The translations under genes and the position numbers were made by a program. From the NCBI GenBank assembly GCA_964388955.1, contig CAYMCO010000019.1, forward strand, positions 1 through 64,000: a stretch of 64,000 bases of DNA. The letters are read 5' to 3'. Origin of the DNA: CAYMCO01 sp964388955. GTDB lineage: Bacteria; Chloroflexota; Anaerolineae; Anaerolineales; E44-bin32. The notes under the pieces are model-generated. The model was not told the origin of the DNA and ran no database searches. It saw nothing but the letters and a program-made list of their open reading frames with translations. Below are positions 25,101 through 33,020 of the stretch, one piece after another; the stretch's first letter is position 1; each line of letters begins with the position of its first letter.

Positions 25101-26557
25101 GGCCTGACGCGGCGCTGGTATCCATATCTGTGGCAGGCAAGGGGGATTGCTCCACGGAGGCGACCGCCGGGTATCCGGACTGGGATCCCTGGAATACCTT
25201 CTTCTCAGTGGACCTGCCGGAGAACTGTTCTCTCGAGGATGGCGACCTGGTCACGCTATCGGCGGATGGCCTCAGTCTGACGCACGAAGTGCAGGGCCTG
25301 GCGGTCACGACCGTGGACATCGAGACGGACACTGTCGTCGGAACGGCCGACTTCGACCCAGGACTCTATATGCTGCACACCTGGATCCACGATATCGATG
25401 ATTCCTACATGCAGATGACAGCGCCTGAGGGGATCTGGGTGGCCGACTTTGGGGATGGAGGCTTCGACCTGGAACCCGGGATGGGCGGCCGGGTGGAGCT
25501 GGTGGATGGGTACTCCAACGCGACGGCTGTCGACTGGAATGCCCCACCTGCGCTTGGGCTTCGCGTCAACTATGGGCACGACTGGGTGGAAAGCTTCTAC
25601 GAGGAGGGGCACACTATCGGCATCACCTTGACAGAAGCCGATGGTGAGACAGTCAAGGCGACGGCCACGGCCTTCACTGAGCCGAAGGAGTACTGGGGGG
25701 GCGAGAGTGGCTTCACCACGAATGAAACCGGCTGGGATGGTCCCACTCCCGATCTCCAGCCCGGTGACTGGTTGTTCGCAGTGCTGGACAACGGCGTGAC
25801 GGCCGAAGTGAAGCTCGGGACCATCGAAGGCGAAGTGGACATCTCTTCGGACAGCGTCACCGGCACGATCGAGGCGGCCTGGATCGGCGAGGCTGTACCG
25901 GTCGAATGCCTCGACTGGGGCTCTGAGCTCGCGGAGCCGGTGAACAAAGATGCGGGCTTCATATCGCCCAATGGTGCGGATGAGCTTTCCTGCAATTGGG
26001 ATCCGGAGACAGAGTGGGACCTGCAGCCCTGGCAGGAGGTGGGCGTCGCCTACTTCACCCCCGACGGCCACTGGGTGGCAAACGCCTTCCGCGCGGAGCA
26101 TTGGCTGGCGATATGGACCTATGACCTTGACGCTGAAACCTGGTCGGAGGGCGATCACACCTATTACTTCGAGTGGAACTACACGGTTCCGCCGCCAGGC
26201 GCCGGTGGCTCGATGGACCCCGTGTCGCTGGCGGTGGACTCCCAAGCGAATGCCTACCCCGGCTACGTCCTCCTGTGGTCACGTGAAGCCCTGTCGCCGC
26301 TCGCTTGGACGGGAGACACCTGCGAGGTCGTCGCTTCCATACGTCCCGACCAGCCGACCCGGTTCGCCTGGGGATGGGTGAACGACTACTCGATGAGCCT
26401 CGATGAGGCCCTGGAGCACTTCAACAGCTTTGGCGTTTCGGTTTTCTGGAACGGCGCGTTGGGCGGAGCAGCGGATCTGACCAGAGGGGATCTGGTTCAG
26501 TGGTATGGACCATCCTCGAGCGACGAGTACCGCTGTGCGCTCACCGAAAATCCGTGA
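22127..26557 (+). CDS. Large secreted PD40 beta-propeller protein with C-terminal repeats
   Basis: 1476 residues. A hydrophobic signal segment lies at about 32-57. Residues 80-270 form a beta-sandwich resembling DUF1349/laminin-G-like domains (WFWINENPEGWSLSENPGFL). Residues 390-645 are a TolB-type six-bladed propeller built of PD40 repeats (PRWSPDGKRIV, PSWSPNGKWIAF, PSWSPNSRRLAF, PAWSPNGHWIAY, PSWSADSRTIVF, PNFSNNGGSIAF). Two direct repeats of about 158 residues begin VFPEWKWFDGYDWPDG (823) and VFPEWNYLEGYEWPDA (981), and a diverged third unit starts near 1144. The ATG at 22127 follows GGGGAG; the frame also opens earlier. Probably extracellular or envelope-bound; no enzyme motif. Confidence 0.8.
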   Translation: MDSKNRCQDSFNQRIRSRISKCELATRKVRPKPNALLCLSLITVAAVVLTPAVGQAAGSPAGFGKGSEGAAGRSDTDSPAVWIDAFDTEMQEPTWFWINENPEGWSLSENPGFLRIYASANPTGGENLLLRAISETDFSVETHLLFEPFSNFQFAGLVVYQDEANFLQLGRAFCDVEDACIGSGIYFDNIQGGEWMEGNYATEVNSSSEAYLRLERRGDMVRAFYSSDGANWFEIGTHWIPSEFQANSVGLTASQDYDPSEPIFADFDYFELTEGGGFFPEGYHDYEQGDVPNWACSAGGWAADPDDRAVNLQVRIVVDDGAVATVPANQFREDLLEAGVCEEGECGFEVGIWDLTSPYESHTILTYAQDFPTEEWVRLSSSPKELTCRSYDIYLFDTKTSAVRQVSSLEDSWEFNPRWSPDGKRIVHDRWALDFSSHGIHITDVESGATIPLIGGQNGNYPSWSPNGKWIAFSRDDTGVFVVPAEGGSSRLVREDAFMPSWSPNSRRLAFQQPSDGSIQTMDINGQDAISVVAIGEAPAWSPNGHWIAYQHDGDLWKVRVDIKGRPLGDPIQLTSDPAWEDRPSWSADSRTIVFHAGYDDDTDIWMIPAIGGLRTRLVGGAGFDDYDPNFSNNGGSIAFSGYTPNAQTYFPVPRIVASPGGDWLWTTDFRPGSLSIAIYASQDPSADLLWEGTKDADESGFAIVELSDHGIDLLPGYLLVVADRLTEKQLVLEDISLDVFDTEQDILSGYAPPHRQVWVAAGPQDWQEGMSVRSKGNTGEWEADFASVGFDITEDMRGWSYAQIFDEDGDANEAGAPPNPHFTVFPEWKWFDGYDWPDGPVGVSVANKGECTTSGDSLEGFFNGGFPEGCDLAADDEVSFFDGTTTRTHTVRDLAVLTVDGAENTVAGMAEAGAEIVIWVHEHDGSEMRLPADDGTWLADFDDIDFPLEAGMCGRAEIRDDQANSTAVDWCVPNTRFTVFPEWNYLEGYEWPDAALVSISVAGKGDCSTEATAGYPDWDPWNTFFSVDLPENCSLEDGDLVTLSADGLSLTHEVQGLAVTTVDIETDTVVGTADFDPGLYMLHTWIHDIDDSYMQMTAPEGIWVADFGDGGFDLEPGMGGRVELVDGYSNATAVDWNAPPALGLRVNYGHDWVESFYEEGHTIGITLTEADGETVKATATAFTEPKEYWGGESGFTTNETGWDGPTPDLQPGDWLFAVLDNGVTAEVKLGTIEGEVDISSDSVTGTIEAAWIGEAVPVECLDWGSELAEPVNKDAGFISPNGADELSCNWDPETEWDLQPWQEVGVAYFTPDGHWVANAFRAEHWLAIWTYDLDAETWSEGDHTYYFEWNYTVPPPGAGGSMDPVSLAVDSQANAYPGYVLLWSREALSPLAWTGDTCEVVASIRPDQPTRFAWGWVNDYSMSLDEALEHFNSFGVSVFWNGALGGAADLTRGDLVQWYGPSSSDEYRCALTENP

Positions 26558-26600
26558 TACAAGATGGCTGAGCCCGGCCCAAAGTGGTGAGGGCATGCGA

Positions 26601-26625
26601 GGAGAGGAGGCCATGGCTCCTCTCC
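26601..26625 (+). terminator. Hairpin after the secreted-protein gene
   Basis: GGAGAGGAG and CTCCTCTCC form a nine-pair stem with a seven-base loop 43 bases after the stop codon. There is no T run, so it may be a transcript-end or stabilising structure rather than a classical intrinsic terminator. Confidence 0.35.
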
Positions 26626-26807
26626 ATTGCCCTCTCCTCGTGGGCACCCCCGGAAAGAAGGGTTGTGTCCGGGAGACCCGGCGTCCAGCCGAACGCTCGA
26701 ACACCTCCTCGCCAAGTGTCCTTGCATTGGTCTTGGAAACCCTGCATTGGCCGCTGACCTGATCCACACGGCCACTTGAAAAGGGATCGCCTGCCGGAGG
26801 GAATCTC

Positions 26808-27503
26808 ATGAATTCGAGGCACTACTTGGTCTTCTCCTTGGCATTCGCCGTCCTCTTCATCGGGCCAGCGCTGCTCCCCTCCCCCTTCCCGTTTTACCCG
26901 TTGATGAAGACGGGCGACGTGCTGGACCTATTGACGCCGATCGTTCTCATCCCGCTCTATTGGGGCTTGCTCTCGAAAGCCGCCCTCCCTGCCCCGAGGC
27001 CGCGTACCACGATTGCATTCCTTGTGCTCTCCGCGCTGTGGACCTTGGGACAGGGGATGCACCTGGCGGCCAACTCCATCGGTCATCAGTTGGAGAGCCT
27101 GCAGGACAGCGAAGCCTATGCGCTCACGCTCTTCTACGATGAGACACTCAGCCACTATCTCTGGCATCTCGGGGTGATGGGGCTCTCGGGCCTGATTGTC
27201 CTCAGTGCCTGGCGATCGACAGGCGATGTCAACGGTCGACCCCCCCGGGCTTTGGCAGCGGCTGCGATCATTTACGGTCTCACCTACTCCATCATCGTGA
27301 TCGAGGGCGGCACTTGGCCCGTCGGGCTGCCTTTCGCCGGGCTGCTGGCGGCCGCGTTTCTCTGGACTGCCATCCGCGACCATCGCAGCCCAGCAAGTGT
27401 CTGGTACTTTGGCCTGGCGAATCTGATCTCGCTGGGCCTGCTCGTGGGCTGGGGGTTGTACTGGGGCGGTTTCCCGGAGTTCAGCCAGTTGGGGTGGATC
27501 TAG
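26808..27503 (+). CDS. Multi-pass membrane protein, unknown function
   Basis: 231 residues with six or seven membrane helices and several conserved-looking polar residues inside them (GQGMHLAANSIGHQLES, YDETLSHYLWHLGVMGLSG). The histidines in helices might bind a metal or haem, but no family was recognised. The ATG at 26808 follows GGAGGG. It is 250 bases downstream of the propeller gene on the same strand; co-expression is possible but not shown. Confidence 0.75.
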   Translation: MNSRHYLVFSLAFAVLFIGPALLPSPFPFYPLMKTGDVLDLLTPIVLIPLYWGLLSKAALPAPRPRTTIAFLVLSALWTLGQGMHLAANSIGHQLESLQDSEAYALTLFYDETLSHYLWHLGVMGLSGLIVLSAWRSTGDVNGRPPRALAAAAIIYGLTYSIIVIEGGTWPVGLPFAGLLAAAFLWTAIRDHRSPASVWYFGLANLISLGLLVGWGLYWGGFPEFSQLGWI

Positions 27504-27843
27504 GCGGCTCAAGACGAGCGAGGCCGAAGGCGCTTCAGAGCCTTGATTGATCCGGGCCGGAAAGCCGCTACCGGGGAATCACGCCTGGATCTGGCAGCGC
27601 TTCATGGGCGGCCGGCATCTCGCTGTACGGGCGGGTGTGCAGGCAAGTTGCCCTCTTCCCGCCTGGGATTTCGCCGGGCTGGATGTCGCCCCGTCCCGGT
27701 GCGCCCTCTGAAACTGGAAAGCCGATCTCAGCTTGTATGGCTCGTTGTGGGGTCCTCTCCTGCTCCACGAACCCCCGCTTGCGGATCGAGGGCCTTCGCC
27801 CGACTACCTCAGGGAAGTTGTCCCTTGCGCGCTCGGCATTGCC
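27504..27843. other. Intergenic region between convergent genes
   Basis: No supported gene. The long plus-strand frame beginning near 27733 is antisense to the deaminase gene and shows no protein character. Confidence 0.5.
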
Positions 27844-28338
27844 TCACGCCGACCTGCGCCCCTCAGAATCGCGTCGTTTTTCGATCAACCCTATCGCCCG
27901 CCGGAAGAGTTCGTCGCACGCCTGCGGATAGGCGGGGCCAACCCACTCGACGTGCGCCGCCTCAGCCTCGAAGTAGGGCGCCATATGGCCCATGACCTGG
28001 AGCCCACCCCCGTGGCCGTCCGACGAGCCATACAACACTCGGCCGATATGATGCACCAGGATGGCGCCCAAACACATCAGACACGGTTCCAGTGTGGTGT
28101 AAAGGATCATGTCCCTCGAGCGCCCCCACAAGTCCTGGGGCACGCTGCGCAACGCCTCCACCTCGGCGTGTCGGTTCGGATTGAAGTCGGGCGTCCATAT
28201 ACGATTGCGTCCCTCGGCAACGACATCCTCCCCCAGCCGGATCACCGCACCGATAGGCAGGTTCCCCTCTCGCTCCGCCTGGCGAGCGAGCTCGATGGCG
28301 CGTTCGAAGCTGGAATAGTCAAGATCGGTGAGCTTCAT
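27844..28338 (-). CDS. Nucleoside deaminase (CMP/dCMP deaminase, TadA-like)
   Basis: 164 residues with the zinc-dependent deaminase motif complete: H57-A-E59 (NRHAEVEAL) and PCLMC (Cys86, Cys89). The N terminus (MKLTDLDYSSFERAIELARQA...LPIGAVI) resembles guanine/cytidine deaminases of the TadA clade. The C-terminal part, with YPQACDELFRRAIGLIEKRR, is longer than in tRNA-specific TadA. Likely acts on a free base or nucleoside, but tRNA cannot be excluded. Confidence 0.88.
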   Translation of the reverse strand: MKLTDLDYSSFERAIELARQAEREGNLPIGAVIRLGEDVVAEGRNRIWTPDFNPNRHAEVEALRSVPQDLWGRSRDMILYTTLEPCLMCLGAILVHHIGRVLYGSSDGHGGGLQVMGHMAPYFEAEAAHVEWVGPAYPQACDELFRRAIGLIEKRRDSEGRRSA

Positions 28339-28503
28339 TTGCCGGTTTTCCAGAGATCACCGAGGCCGCGGGGCTGGATACGCTCCGTTGAATTCCCCCT
28401 CATTCTACATGCGAATCGGGCGCGGGCAACCGCACAGGCCGCGACCTGCATTCCTCCAGAACGATTCGTATCCCACCGGTGCCGCACTCGGCGCACCGGA
28501 AGC

Positions 28504-28524
28504 GGGCGACCGCGAGGGTCGCCC
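28504..28524. repeat. REP-like hairpin
   Basis: GGGCGACC and GGTCGCCC form a perfect eight-pair stem, followed by CTGCATCCC. Hairpins of this GGGCGACC...GGTCGCCCC type are scattered between genes in many GC-rich bacteria. It lies in the gap between a cupin and a deaminase gene and has no coding content. Confidence 0.5.
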
Positions 28525-28610
28525 CTGCATCCCAACGGAGGCGGAAAGGCCCTTCCACTGCGGCCCACTTTGCACAAGCGACGGGGCTTGGCGGTCACAT
28601 ACAACCACCG

Positions 28611-28976
28611 TCAACCCGTCTCTGTGCCTCTCCCCGCCGCGGCCAGATCGGGGAGGTTCAAAGAGAGGAGGACGAGGTCGTCGAGCCCGGTATTGCGGTA
28701 GGAATGTTCATCTCCGGAGGCGACATATACTGCGGCCCCCGCTCCCACGTCCGAGCTTTCGCCTTCGATGCTGACCTCTCCGCTCCCGCTCAGGAAGTAC
28801 ATCAGGTGGGCGTAGGCGTCTCGATGGGGGGAGAAGCCGCCGCCCGGCGCCACGCGGGTGAAAACCGCTTTGATTCCCGCATCCAGCAAAGGTTTCCCGA
28901 CCACTCCGTTGGATGCGTCGGGCCGCACGGGTCTCCAATCCAGCTCGTTCAGGTCGATAATCCCGGATGTTGCCAT
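28611..28976 (-). CDS. Cupin domain protein
   Basis: 121 residues, one small beta-barrel. HRDAYAHLMYFLSGSGEVSIEG and GDEHSYRNTG match the two cupin motifs; candidate metal ligands are the histidines of HRDAYAH and of DEHSY. Start at 28976 has GGAGG four bases upstream. Could be a sensor-like binding protein or a small dioxygenase/isomerase; not resolvable. Confidence 0.8.
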   Translation of the reverse strand: MATSGIIDLNELDWRPVRPDASNGVVGKPLLDAGIKAVFTRVAPGGGFSPHRDAYAHLMYFLSGSGEVSIEGESSDVGAGAAVYVASGDEHSYRNTGLDDLVLLSLNLPDLAAAGRGTETG

Positions 28977-29096
28977 TTCGCCTCCCAGACAATCGTATCC
29001 CGAACTCACCCGGGTCCGCCAGCGATGGCCCGCGCCTTAGGGAGCGACCGCAGACGCGGCATCGCCAAAATGCCGGCGATCGAATGCGGGAGTTCG

Positions 29097-29780
29097 CTAT
29101 CCGCCCCCGGCCAGCTCGCCCTTGAGGAAATCGATCGTCCGTCCCCAGGCGAGGTCTGCTGCCTCCTCGTCGTACGCATCCACCCGATCTTGCTCGAAGA
29201 ACCAATGCCCCGTCCCCGGGTATGTGTGGAATTTGACCTGCCCACCGGATTTCGAGAGGCGTTCCTTAAGGGCGGCCACCTTCTTGGGATGTGCCCCCCA
29301 CTCATCGTGCTCGGCAAAGTGGCCGAGGAAATCAGCCTTCGCGGAGTCGAACTTCCCCCCACCGGTTCCATAGAACAGAACCACCCCTCGCAAGGCCTCT
29401 GGCGCTCGACGGGCGAGCTCCAGGCCGGGCCCGCAGCCAAGGGAGAAGCCGATCACCGCAATGCGCTTGGGGGCGACAGATTCCAGGGACAGCAAACGGT
29501 TGAAGCCTTGCCTGGCCATGCCATACGCGTAGGAGCGATCCATTCGGGAACGGAGCGCCTTCGCCTGATCGATGGTGGAGGCCACTTCCCCCTGACAGTA
29601 GTCTGGGCCCAGGACGACGTATCCCTCTGCACACACCCGGTCACATAATCCTTTGAAGAAATCGTTGAAACCCCACCAAGCGTGGAATATCAACACCCCT
29701 GGCCCCGGTCCCGATGGGGGCTCCGCCAGGTAGGCCCGCCCCGGGGCCCCCTCGTCCCCGAGCGTGATGAATTCGCCCAT
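29097..29780 (-). CDS. Dienelactone hydrolase family protein
   Basis: 227 residues, alpha/beta-hydrolase fold. The nucleophile elbow reads GFSLGCG (serine in place of the cysteine of classical dienelactone hydrolase), the acid is likely in EHDEWGAH, and the histidine lies in PGTGHWFFEQ, followed by AYDEEAADLAWGRTIDFL. Early HAWWGFNDFFKGLCDRVCAEGYVVLGPDYCQG is typical. The ATG at 29780 follows GGAGGAGG, which rules out the earlier in-frame start. Substrate unknown. Confidence 0.9.
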   Translation of the reverse strand: MGEFITLGDEGAPGRAYLAEPPSGPGPGVLIFHAWWGFNDFFKGLCDRVCAEGYVVLGPDYCQGEVASTIDQAKALRSRMDRSYAYGMARQGFNRLLSLESVAPKRIAVIGFSLGCGPGLELARRAPEALRGVVLFYGTGGGKFDSAKADFLGHFAEHDEWGAHPKKVAALKERLSKSGGQVKFHTYPGTGHWFFEQDRVDAYDEEAADLAWGRTIDFLKGELAGGG

Positions 29781-29818
29781 GTCCCCTCCTCCATGAGGAG
29801 CCGCCCAAACCGCGACCC

Positions 29819-30197
29819 CTAACCCCTGACAAACAGCCAGTTGCTGACCACGAAGTATGTCATGACTCCTATGGTAAGCGCCAGCGACGGCGTGCCCTTG
29901 CCAATGGGGAGCCATCAAGCAGCGACCCACAGGACCAGGTAGGAGAGGCCCCCCACTGAGACCGAGACCGCCAGGGCTCGATCTCTGATCGCATTGCCCC
30001 GATCATCCCTGCGGAGCGGAAAGAGGGGCTTGCTCGGATCGATCAGGTACCGGCCGCTGTGCGCGTACCACAGGAAACCCGATACAGCACGAGCCCAAAG
30101 ACAGTCCCCACTCACGGCCCCCAGCTCAATGAGAAGAACCAGCCGAACGCGGCCGCCAGGAGGGCTCTGCTGACGTAGTAGGGAAGAAGTTATCGTC
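29819..30197 (-). pseudogene. Decayed membrane protein next to XRE regulator
   Basis: Directly after the XRE gene, membrane-type sequence is spread over two frames with stops. One frame gives RALLAAAFGWFFSLSWGP, TGA, VGTVFGLVLY. The other gives FLWYAHSGRYLIDPSKPL, then SVSVGGLSYLVLWVAA, a TGA at 29915-29917, and continues WLPIGKGTPSLAL...SNWLFVRG to TAG at 29819. Small XRE regulators are often followed by a membrane protein gene, so this is probably the dead partner. Confidence 0.55.
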
Positions 30198-30443
30198 TCA
30201 TTTTTCCTCTCCCATCGGGGCTCCGTCGACCAGCCAAGAGAGCTGTTCGACGGGGACATCCAACGACCGCGCCAACCGCATTGCGGAATGGACGGAGGGT
30301 GTGAAACGGCCCTTTTCGATGGCGATGATACTCTGGCGGGTCAGGCCCACCGCGCGCCCCAACTCCTCCTGGGTCAATCCGCGCTCGACTCTCATCGCCC
30401 GCACTTTGTTTTCTATCGCCCCGGACTTGCCGGCTGGAGACAT
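30198..30443 (-). CDS. XRE-family transcriptional regulator
   Basis: 81 residues; AMRVERGLTQEELGRAVGLTRQSIIAIEKGRFTPSVHSAMRLARSLDVPVEQLSWL is a canonical five-helix HTH of the small YozG/XRE type. The start at 30443 has GAGGAG eight bases upstream. The stop is followed immediately by the remains of a membrane protein gene. Confidence 0.88.
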   Translation of the reverse strand: MSPAGKSGAIENKVRAMRVERGLTQEELGRAVGLTRQSIIAIEKGRFTPSVHSAMRLARSLDVPVEQLSWLVDGAPMGEEK

Positions 30444-30487
30444 CCGGGATCTCCTCAGGGATCGGCCTCTGGCGTGGACCTTTCCGC

Positions 30488-31519
30488 TCAGGCAAGATGC
30501 TTCAGGGCACGCATGGCCCGCAAGGTCACCCACTTGTTTGGGGCGCGCTTGGCGCCAAAGTCGATCCAGGTCTTGCCCGCGTAGCTGTATTCCAGGGGCC
30601 AGCGGCCGTTCTCGTCCTGTTTCTCATGGATAAGGGCGAACGCGCCGGCCAGGCGCGAATCTTCCCTGAAGCCCAGGCGGGCCAGGACCTCCACATTCTG
30701 GAGCAGATCCGTGACGTAGAACACCGGGAACCCGAATTTCCACCAGTTCCCGCTCGGTTTCTGACTGTAGCCATTGGGATAGCCGGCCTTTGCGGGGTCA
30801 CCCGTGAGCAGAAACTCCGCGCCCTGCTCAATGGCGCGCCGGATCAAGGGAGTGCGATCGGTCGCGGGCAGGGCGCTGAATGCCCCCATCACTTTGACCG
30901 CGCCCCAGGCGCAGGGGAGTTTGTTGTTCGAGCCGCATGCGAAGGTCGGGCCACAATTCCCGGCGTAGTACCGGACATCGGCGCCTTTGGTTCCCGCGGG
31001 AGCCACCCCCTCGCCGGTGACGCTGCGCGCCATCCATTCGAAGGCCAGCTCCAGACGAGAATCGCGGCAGCCCATTTCAAACAGCGCCCAGCACAGGTTG
31101 CCCTGCAGGCAATCCGCGGTTCCGGATGGGGTCCCCGAGGCGGTGAAATGCCCGCCGGAAGTGAGGGCGTGCTCCAATAGATAATCGCAAGCCCTCTCGA
31201 TCCGCTTGTCCTCCCGGATCAAAGCGCCCAACTGCGCCAGCAGGATCACCGCCCATACGCTGGAACGGTATTTCGGGTTGTAGCCCGGGCCGGGTTCCAC
31301 CCAGTAGCCTTCGGGCGCCATCTGCGCCAGGATTTCGGCGATGGGGCCCTGGGTGTGGGCCGCTCTGCGCGCCGACTGCAGTTCTGGATCGTCTTCTCGC
31401 CGGTCCGACAAGTCGCGCAGGGCCAAGTAGCGACCCCCCGGCGAATCAGGCTCCAGCAACCAGGAAAGAACTTCCCCGCGATTCGATGATTGCCCCGTCA
31501 TTCGCAAATCCCCTCTCAC
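30488..31519 (-). CDS. Prenyltransferase/squalene-cyclase-type alpha-toroid protein
   Basis: 343 residues, rich in helical repeats of the alpha/alpha-toroid kind: APEGYWVEPGPGYNPKYRSSVWAVILLAQLG, SGTADCLQGNLCWALFEMG, and DENGRWPLEYSYAGKTWIDFG. No DXDD cyclase motif is visible, so a terpene-cyclase activity is not supported. Two starts are possible: GTG at 31519 (GGAGG five bases upstream, used here) or ATG at 31501 (GAGGGG upstream). Relatives are mostly uncharacterised cytosolic proteins. Confidence 0.72.
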   Translation of the reverse strand: MRGDLRMTGQSSNRGEVLSWLLEPDSPGGRYLALRDLSDRREDDPELQSARRAAHTQGPIAEILAQMAPEGYWVEPGPGYNPKYRSSVWAVILLAQLGALIREDKRIERACDYLLEHALTSGGHFTASGTPSGTADCLQGNLCWALFEMGCRDSRLELAFEWMARSVTGEGVAPAGTKGADVRYYAGNCGPTFACGSNNKLPCAWGAVKVMGAFSALPATDRTPLIRRAIEQGAEFLLTGDPAKAGYPNGYSQKPSGNWWKFGFPVFYVTDLLQNVEVLARLGFREDSRLAGAFALIHEKQDENGRWPLEYSYAGKTWIDFGAKRAPNKWVTLRAMRALKHLA

Positions 31520-31685
31520 GGCGACCTCCGGCCTAGGTTCCCCCTCGGCCAGATGCCGGTGTCAGAATGAACGTCCGATGCCGTGCCCTTGGGCCTGGGT
31601 CACACCTCAGCGTGACGGTTCGGCGCGGCGGAGGGCATGTGATACATCATCACATTATGCGTATATTAATACAAGCGGAGGAAAA

Positions 31686-32228
31686 TTGATCCCAGTGCCT
31701 CGGGGGGCAAAAGCGGGTATGGCTATCGGGAAATGTGAGTGGGAGCGGCTTTACCGGGAACTGCTTCCCAAGGTGTTCAACTATTTCCGATATCGATTGG
31801 ATGACGGCGATATGGCGGAGGAACTGACATCGGCCACCTTCGAGAAGGCCTGGAGGAGCCGCAGCAGATACCGGAGGGACAAGGGGGCGTTCACAACATG
31901 GCTCTTCGCCATCGCCCGCAACACGGCGAGGGATTATTTTCGCCGCCAGGGCGCCCACACCGGGGCCAATGAAGGCGACCCTGGCGCAATCCAACCGTCG
32001 ACAGAAAACGTGTATGTGAAGCAGGAGCAAGTCGCCCGGCTGCGGAAACTCCTTGCCGGCTTGGCGGCCCGAGAACGGGAGATCATCGGATTGAAATACG
32101 GCGCCGAACTCACAAATCGAGACATCGCCGAAATCACCGCGCTGAGCGAAACCAACGTGGGAACGATCCTGCATCGCACGGTTGCGCGGCTTCGGGATGA
32201 ATGGGAGACATTCGATGGCGAGGGATGA
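31686..32228 (+). CDS. ECF-type RNA polymerase sigma factor
   Basis: 180 residues from a TTG at 31686 that follows GGAGG; an ATG at 31719 with a weaker site is the alternative. Region 2 reads VFNYFRYRLDDGDMAEELTSATFEKAWRSRSRYRRDKGAFTTWLFAIARNTARDYFRR. Region 4 reads LAAREREIIGLKYGAELTNRDIAEITALSETNVGTILHRTVARLR. The last codons overlap the start of the DUF4367 membrane gene by 14 bases, the usual sigma/anti-sigma arrangement. Confidence 0.93.
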   Translation: MIPVPRGAKAGMAIGKCEWERLYRELLPKVFNYFRYRLDDGDMAEELTSATFEKAWRSRSRYRRDKGAFTTWLFAIARNTARDYFRRQGAHTGANEGDPGAIQPSTENVYVKQEQVARLRKLLAGLAAREREIIGLKYGAELTNRDIAEITALSETNVGTILHRTVARLRDEWETFDGEG

Positions 32229-32910
32229 CCATTTCCTGAGTCTGCTGCGACAGAGTCCAAGCGAGACATTTGCCACATCACTCTATACTCGTCTCAGTTG
32301 CCAGCTCCAGAGGAGAAAGCGAAGGAATATCATCATTGGCGCGTCCGGGGTCGCCGCGCTCGCTCTGGTGTTGGGCGCCATGAGCGTGCCCCCAGTGCGA
32401 GCAAGTGTCTTGAGGACGCTGAAGCAGGTGGCGGGCATTCAATTCGAGCAAACCCCCGATTATCCCGGAAGGCGGAGCGTCACCGAGATTCCACAAACGG
32501 CAATGGCATTGGATATCGCCCTGAGCGAATTCGACCTCTCCCTCCCAGCGTGGGCCCCTCAAGGATATGCCATCGACGAAACCGTTCAGATTGGCGAATT
32601 TTCCGGGGGCAACAAGGAGGTGGCCGTTACCTGGACCCGGCCGGGCAAGGCGCCGATCCGGCTCGAGGTGACCCTGAACCAATACACGCTCATTGTGGGC
32701 CCAGAGAGCGTTGAAACGCTCCAAGTCGCCGGACGGGAGATCGCCCTGTGGCGGGGCGGGTGGAATTATGACGAAAAGCGCTGGGATACGTCAATCCCCG
32801 CCCTCACGTTGAGCTGGTCGGACGACGGGATAGCGGCGTATCATCTGATGGGGATGTCGGATTCGGTGAGTGTGGATGAATTGATCCAGATGGTCGAATC
32901 GGTGCCGTAG
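32215..32910 (+). CDS. DUF4367 membrane protein, probable anti-sigma or sigma-linked
   Basis: 231 residues. A basic N-terminal tail of about 50 residues is followed by one membrane helix (IIIGASGVAALALVLGAMSVPPVRA). The extracytoplasmic DUF4367-type beta domain contains LPAWAPQGYAIDETVQIG, TWTRPGKAPIRLEV and the terminal ALTLSWSDDGIAAYHLMG...SVDELIQMVESV. Start at 32215 has GGGAG upstream and overlaps the sigma gene. No zinc-finger motif is visible, so an anti-sigma role is inferred from position. Confidence 0.85.
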   Translation: MARDDHFLSLLRQSPSETFATSLYTRLSCQLQRRKRRNIIIGASGVAALALVLGAMSVPPVRASVLRTLKQVAGIQFEQTPDYPGRRSVTEIPQTAMALDIALSEFDLSLPAWAPQGYAIDETVQIGEFSGGNKEVAVTWTRPGKAPIRLEVTLNQYTLIVGPESVETLQVAGREIALWRGGWNYDEKRWDTSIPALTLSWSDDGIAAYHLMGMSDSVSVDELIQMVESVP

Positions 32911-32930
32911 GGGCGCACGGCCGTGCGCCC
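32911..32930 (+). terminator. Perfect 20-bp palindrome after the sigma operon
   Basis: GGGCGCACGGCCGTGCGCCC begins on the base after the DUF4367 stop codon (TAG, 32908-32910). It could end or stabilise the transcript; there is no T run. It belongs to the class of GC-rich intergenic hairpins seen elsewhere in the window. Confidence 0.5.
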
Positions 32931-33020
32931 CCACATAACGTCGCAAACACAGCCCGGGCTCCCACCCCCGGGCGTCTCCTGGGCGCGCAGACGTGCACTT
33001 CTCGCGCCTGCCGCGAAACA

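Noticed and set aside
25256..26245. 329-codon minus-strand frame antisense to the secreted propeller protein
   Set aside because: Shadow frame; the sense strand has clear tandem repeats and the antisense product has no recognisable domain.
27733..28701. 322-codon plus-strand frame over the deaminase gene
   Set aside because: Antisense to a deaminase with complete HAE and PCxxC motifs.
28479..29648. 389-codon plus-strand frame over the cupin and hydrolase genes
   Set aside because: Antisense to two genes with good motifs and ribosome-binding sites.
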